Assembly (NCBI RefSeq): GCF_014694385.1
Contig: NZ_JAAOCA010000001.1
Span: 1 to 64,000 of the forward strand
Origin: Pseudomonas typographi
GTDB taxonomy: Bacteria > Pseudomonadota > Gammaproteobacteria > Pseudomonadales > Pseudomonadaceae
Direction of reading: 5' to 3'
DNA length: 64,000 nucleotides
In this document: in pieces, positions 61,565 through 64,000 of the stretch
Position numbering within the stretch: position 1 is the stretch's first letter
How the letters are laid out: each line of letters begins with the position of its first letter
The notes under the pieces: model-generated
Database searches by the model: none
Told to the model about the DNA's origin: nothing
Seen by the model: only the letters and a program-made list of their open reading frames with translations
Program-made: the position numbers and the translations under genes

Positions 61565-63276
61565 AAGCTGGGCTCCGATGGGTAGAACCAGTGGTTGTCG
61601 GCGTTGCCGGCGGCCAGGTCCTCGGGGAGCGGGGCGCCGTGGAACAGCACGCCGCGCAGGTTGCGGTTGAGGTAGTCGCGGGTCTTGTCGATGCCATGCA
61701 GGCCGACATTGAGCAGGCGGGTGATGTGCGCAGGCACGAAGGCCTCGCTCATGATGTCGGCGTGGGGCGAGTGGTAGGGCGTGCCCGCCAGGGCCTGGAC
61801 GCGGGTGACGATCGCCCGGTGCCAGGGGTGCGCCAACAGGAAGCGGGCGCTGCTCAAAGTAGCAGGCTGGCGAGCCAGGTCGGCATTCAGGGCGGTGATC
61901 AGGCGTGGCAGATCCAGGCCTAGGTTGGCTACCTCGCCAACGGCTTCGCGCGGGCCACGCCGTGGCTCTTCGGCGGTGGCCGATTTGTACCACACGTATT
62001 CGCCGGGTTGCTGGCCCAGGTTCATGGCGAAGGCCCAGGGGTATTCGCTGCACAGCAATTCGCGCAGGCGGGCGACCGGCATGGTCGGTTCACCCACCAG
62101 TTCTTCGTCGAGGATCAGCTGGCGGCATAGGCCGTCGGCGGTGTCGGGCACCAGTTCGATCAGCAGGCTGTGCAGGGTTTCCAGGGTTTCATCGTGGATG
62201 CGACCTTGCAGGGAGCGGCACAGGTGGTCGAACGGTAGGTCGGCGCGTGTGGCGAGGGACAGGCGTTGCGCCTCGCTGTGTACCTGGGCCAGCTCTTCGG
62301 CGACTTGGGCGCTGCTGACAAACGATTCGTACACGCCACGGTCCTGGCGGCGAAACACGGCGGCGCGTTGCAGCAGGGTCAGCAGGGTGGGCAGTTGCGC
62401 CAGTGCCTCGGCGGCGGGCAGTCCCTTGGCGGTGGCCAGGGCTTCCTCGCGCGCCCACAGCCACCGTTCGATCAGGCGCGGGTGGTTGTTGACGAACAGC
62501 ATCAGGCCTAGGGCCGAGCCGTTGCCCACGCCCAGAAAGCGGCGCAACTGCGGGTCCATGGCGCAGGCCGTGGGCGAGGCGAGGCGGGCCAGGTGCTGCA
62601 CCAGGTCCTGGGCGTACACGCGCATCATGTAGGCGCACAGCATCTGCGAGGCCAGCGACCAGCGCAGCGGGTGATCGGCCTCGTAGGCCAGGAAGCTCTT
62701 GGTGCCGAAGGTCCCGTTGCCGTCCAGGCCGGTGTTGCGCATCAGGTAGCAGGTTTCGGCCAGCACCCCCACGTCCGGCTGGCGGCCGGCGGCCAGGGCT
62801 TCCACAGCCTGGTTGAAGAAGCGTGCGCTGCGGTTGGAGCGGCACCAGATCAGGGTGCCGGGAGTGGCCCGGCCTTCATACAGCTTGGGCAGCTCTTCGC
62901 CGGTCTTCTTGAAATCCTCGGGGCTGATATCGCCTTCCACCAGGGCGCCGAGCATGTCCCACGAGCGGCCGATGATGCGCCCGGTGCGGCCTTGCGCCGA
63001 CGGCTCGAAGGCGAACACCGGGAAGGAGAAAGTCCAGTCGCCGATGTCGATGCGGTAGCAGGCTTCGCCGCGGCCACGGGTGTCGATGTCGAACCGCGTG
63101 CAACTGATCTTCCAGCGCTGTTCGATGGCCTGGGCCATCAGGGCACGCGAGGCGCTGATGCGCGACGGCTGGATGACCGACAAGCGTTGGGGCGTCATCA
63201 ACTCGGCCGGGCTGCGCATCAGGCGCGCCAGGCGATGGGCCGGCGATTCGGTGAGGGGGTTGGGTAGGGCGGTCAT
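61561..63276 (-). CDS. Uncharacterised protein (island 2, 571 residues)
   Basis: Cytosolic, 571 residues, ATG 63276 overlapping the IclR stop as ATGA. I recognise no domain. Visible blocks: RDIDTRGRGEACYRIDIGDWTF-like RGRGEACYRIDIGDWTFSF near 70, IIGRSWDMLGALVEGDI near 105, LMRNTGLDGNGTFGTKSF near 185, and a C-terminal NRNLRGVLFHGAPLPED. The strong codon quality and coupling show that it is a real gene. A second enzyme of unknown chemistry is likely. Confidence 0.6.
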   Translation of the reverse strand: MTALPNPLTESPAHRLARLMRSPAELMTPQRLSVIQPSRISASRALMAQAIEQRWKISCTRFDIDTRGRGEACYRIDIGDWTFSFPVFAFEPSAQGRTGRIIGRSWDMLGALVEGDISPEDFKKTGEELPKLYEGRATPGTLIWCRSNRSARFFNQAVEALAAGRQPDVGVLAETCYLMRNTGLDGNGTFGTKSFLAYEADHPLRWSLASQMLCAYMMRVYAQDLVQHLARLASPTACAMDPQLRRFLGVGNGSALGLMLFVNNHPRLIERWLWAREEALATAKGLPAAEALAQLPTLLTLLQRAAVFRRQDRGVYESFVSSAQVAEELAQVHSEAQRLSLATRADLPFDHLCRSLQGRIHDETLETLHSLLIELVPDTADGLCRQLILDEELVGEPTMPVARLRELLCSEYPWAFAMNLGQQPGEYVWYKSATAEEPRRGPREAVGEVANLGLDLPRLITALNADLARQPATLSSARFLLAHPWHRAIVTRVQALAGTPYHSPHADIMSEAFVPAHITRLLNVGLHGIDKTRDYLNRNLRGVLFHGAPLPEDLAAGNADNHWFYPSEPSL

Positions 63277-63995
63277 GCTTGGGCTCCACGCAGGCGCGCA
63301 TTCACCACGTCCGCGGCGGCGGAGGCAATAGCAGCGCATTTATCGAGATCGAAACCGGCTTGCGGACCGGAGATCGCCAGGGTGGCGATGCACTGGTCAT
63401 GACTGTCGAAAACGGGCACAGCCACCGCCGACACTGCACGTGGGCCGGACACCCCGGACACCGCATAACCCTGGCGACGGTACAGGGCCAACTCGTCTTC
63501 GCTGGGCAGCTTGACGCCTTCAGCCTGTAGCTGGGCGATGAGTTCGGGGCGAGCGTGGGCCATCAAGATGCGGCCCATTGCGCTCAGTTCCAGGCTCAGG
63601 CGAGCGCCGACGCGCAGGTCGGCGCGCAGTATGCCGTTGGATTCCACTCGCCGCAGGATCACCGCCTCGTGGCCTTCCAGCACCGCCAGCGAGGCGGTTT
63701 CCAGGCTGTCGGTGACCATATCCTGCAGCACGTCCGCCACGCGTTCGCCCAGGTTGCCCTGCTCCATGGCCATGCTGGCGTAACGCACGATGCGCAGTGT
63801 GAGGCGATAGGCGCCTTCCTCGGTCTGCTCGATCCAGCCACCGTCGGCCAGGGTGATCAGCCGCTGGTGGGTGGCGGCGCGAGCCTCCTCCAGCGCCTTG
63901 GCCACTTCGGTCAGGCGCACCGGTCGCGGGGAACTGGCGACGTAGTCGAGTACGGCGAGGGTCTTGGTGACGGAGGAAAGCGTACGTACGGCCAT
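63273..63995 (-). CDS. IclR family transcriptional regulator
   Basis: 240 residues. Winged helix-turn-helix over residues 5-65 (TLSSVTKTLAVLDYVA, VRLTEVAKALEEARAATHQRLITL), then the IclR effector domain (SGILRADLRVGARL-like GILRADLRVGARLSLEL, AVPVFDSHDQCIATLAISG). It is the first gene of the set and would be co-transcribed with the pathway it controls. GAGGAAAG lies further upstream, beyond the start, inside the gene itself; the true upstream region is outside the window. Confidence 0.9.
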   Translation of the reverse strand: MAVRTLSSVTKTLAVLDYVASSPRPVRLTEVAKALEEARAATHQRLITLADGGWIEQTEEGAYRLTLRIVRYASMAMEQGNLGERVADVLQDMVTDSLETASLAVLEGHEAVILRRVESNGILRADLRVGARLSLELSAMGRILMAHARPELIAQLQAEGVKLPSEDELALYRRQGYAVSGVSGPRAVSAVAVPVFDSHDQCIATLAISGPQAGFDLDKCAAIASAAADVVNARLRGAQA

Positions 63996-64000
63996 TTATT

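Larger units (their letters stand above)
52132..64000. mobile_element. Probable second island in tandem (right end outside window)
   Basis: Begins with attachment repeat and its own integrase remnant in the same layout as island 1. I did not see a third copy of the repeat up to the right edge. Extent and even completeness are thus inferred. Confidence 0.45.

Noticed and set aside
60860-62053. 398-residue version of the 234-residue protein
   Set aside because: Extension overlaps the 571-residue gene in another frame; GTG at 61564 gives tidy coupling.

Overview
The window is a Pseudomonas chromosome segment. The core gene order (tyrS, M23 peptidase, anmK, erpA; coq7, speD, crp/vfr, trpCDG, trpE, gph, rpe; djlA-murU-amgK, lptD-surA-pdxA-rsmA-apaG-apaH-glpE; prkA-yeaH-spoVR, cca, folK-folB, plsY, tsaD, rpsU-dnaG-rpoD), the AmgK/MurU cell-wall recycling pair and a Vfr-like Crp all point to the Pseudomonas putida/fluorescens side of the genus. 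This assignment rests on recalled synteny and protein families, not on a database search.

Bases 1 to about 40,220 are core housekeeping DNA, densely packed and with many start/stop overlaps. They cover peptidoglycan turnover and recycling (M23 peptidase, AnmK, MurU, AmgK), outer-membrane biogenesis (LptD, SurA), Fe-S and haem supply (ErpA, HemJ), ubiquinone (Coq7), spermidine (SpeD), tryptophan (TrpE, TrpG, TrpD, TrpC), folate (FolK, FolB), vitamin B6 (PdxA), tRNA and rRNA maturation (Cca, TsaD, RsmA), the stress/starvation trio PrkA-YeaH-SpoVR and the macromolecular synthesis operon rpsU-dnaG-rpoD.

At 40,220-40,296, just after rpoD, lies a tRNA with a CAT anticodon whose acceptor stem looks like tRNA-Ile2 (lysidine type). 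Its 3' half plus downstream terminator is repeated exactly at 52,132-52,223 (92 bp, 11,881 bp apart). Both copies are followed by a broken gene for the same tyrosine-recombinase family. I read this as two islands inserted in tandem at one tRNA site, both immobilised by decay of their integrases.

Island 1 (about 40.3-52.1 kb) holds a nine-gene, tightly overlapping catabolic operon: FAH-type hydratase, dihydropyrimidinase/hydantoinase, an Asp/Glu-racemase-fold protein with an arylmalonate-decarboxylase-like active site, an Atz/Trz-type amidohydrolase, two SDR enzymes and a Tau/Ssu-type ABC importer. It is flanked by a divergent GntR regulator, a racemase-like protein lacking both catalytic cysteines, and an amidase pseudogene. 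The likely job is uptake and breakdown of a cyclic amide, ureide or N-heterocycle; the substrate is unknown.

Island 2 (from 52.13 kb to beyond the window) carries one long minus-strand gene set reading from the right edge leftwards: IclR regulator, two uncharacterised proteins, an M19 dipeptidase-like protein lacking the first metal ligands, a PotFGHI-type ABC importer, class III aminotransferase, aldehyde dehydrogenase and RidA. It looks like a pathway for an amino compound of unknown identity. The two islands are the accessory, least-described part of the window.
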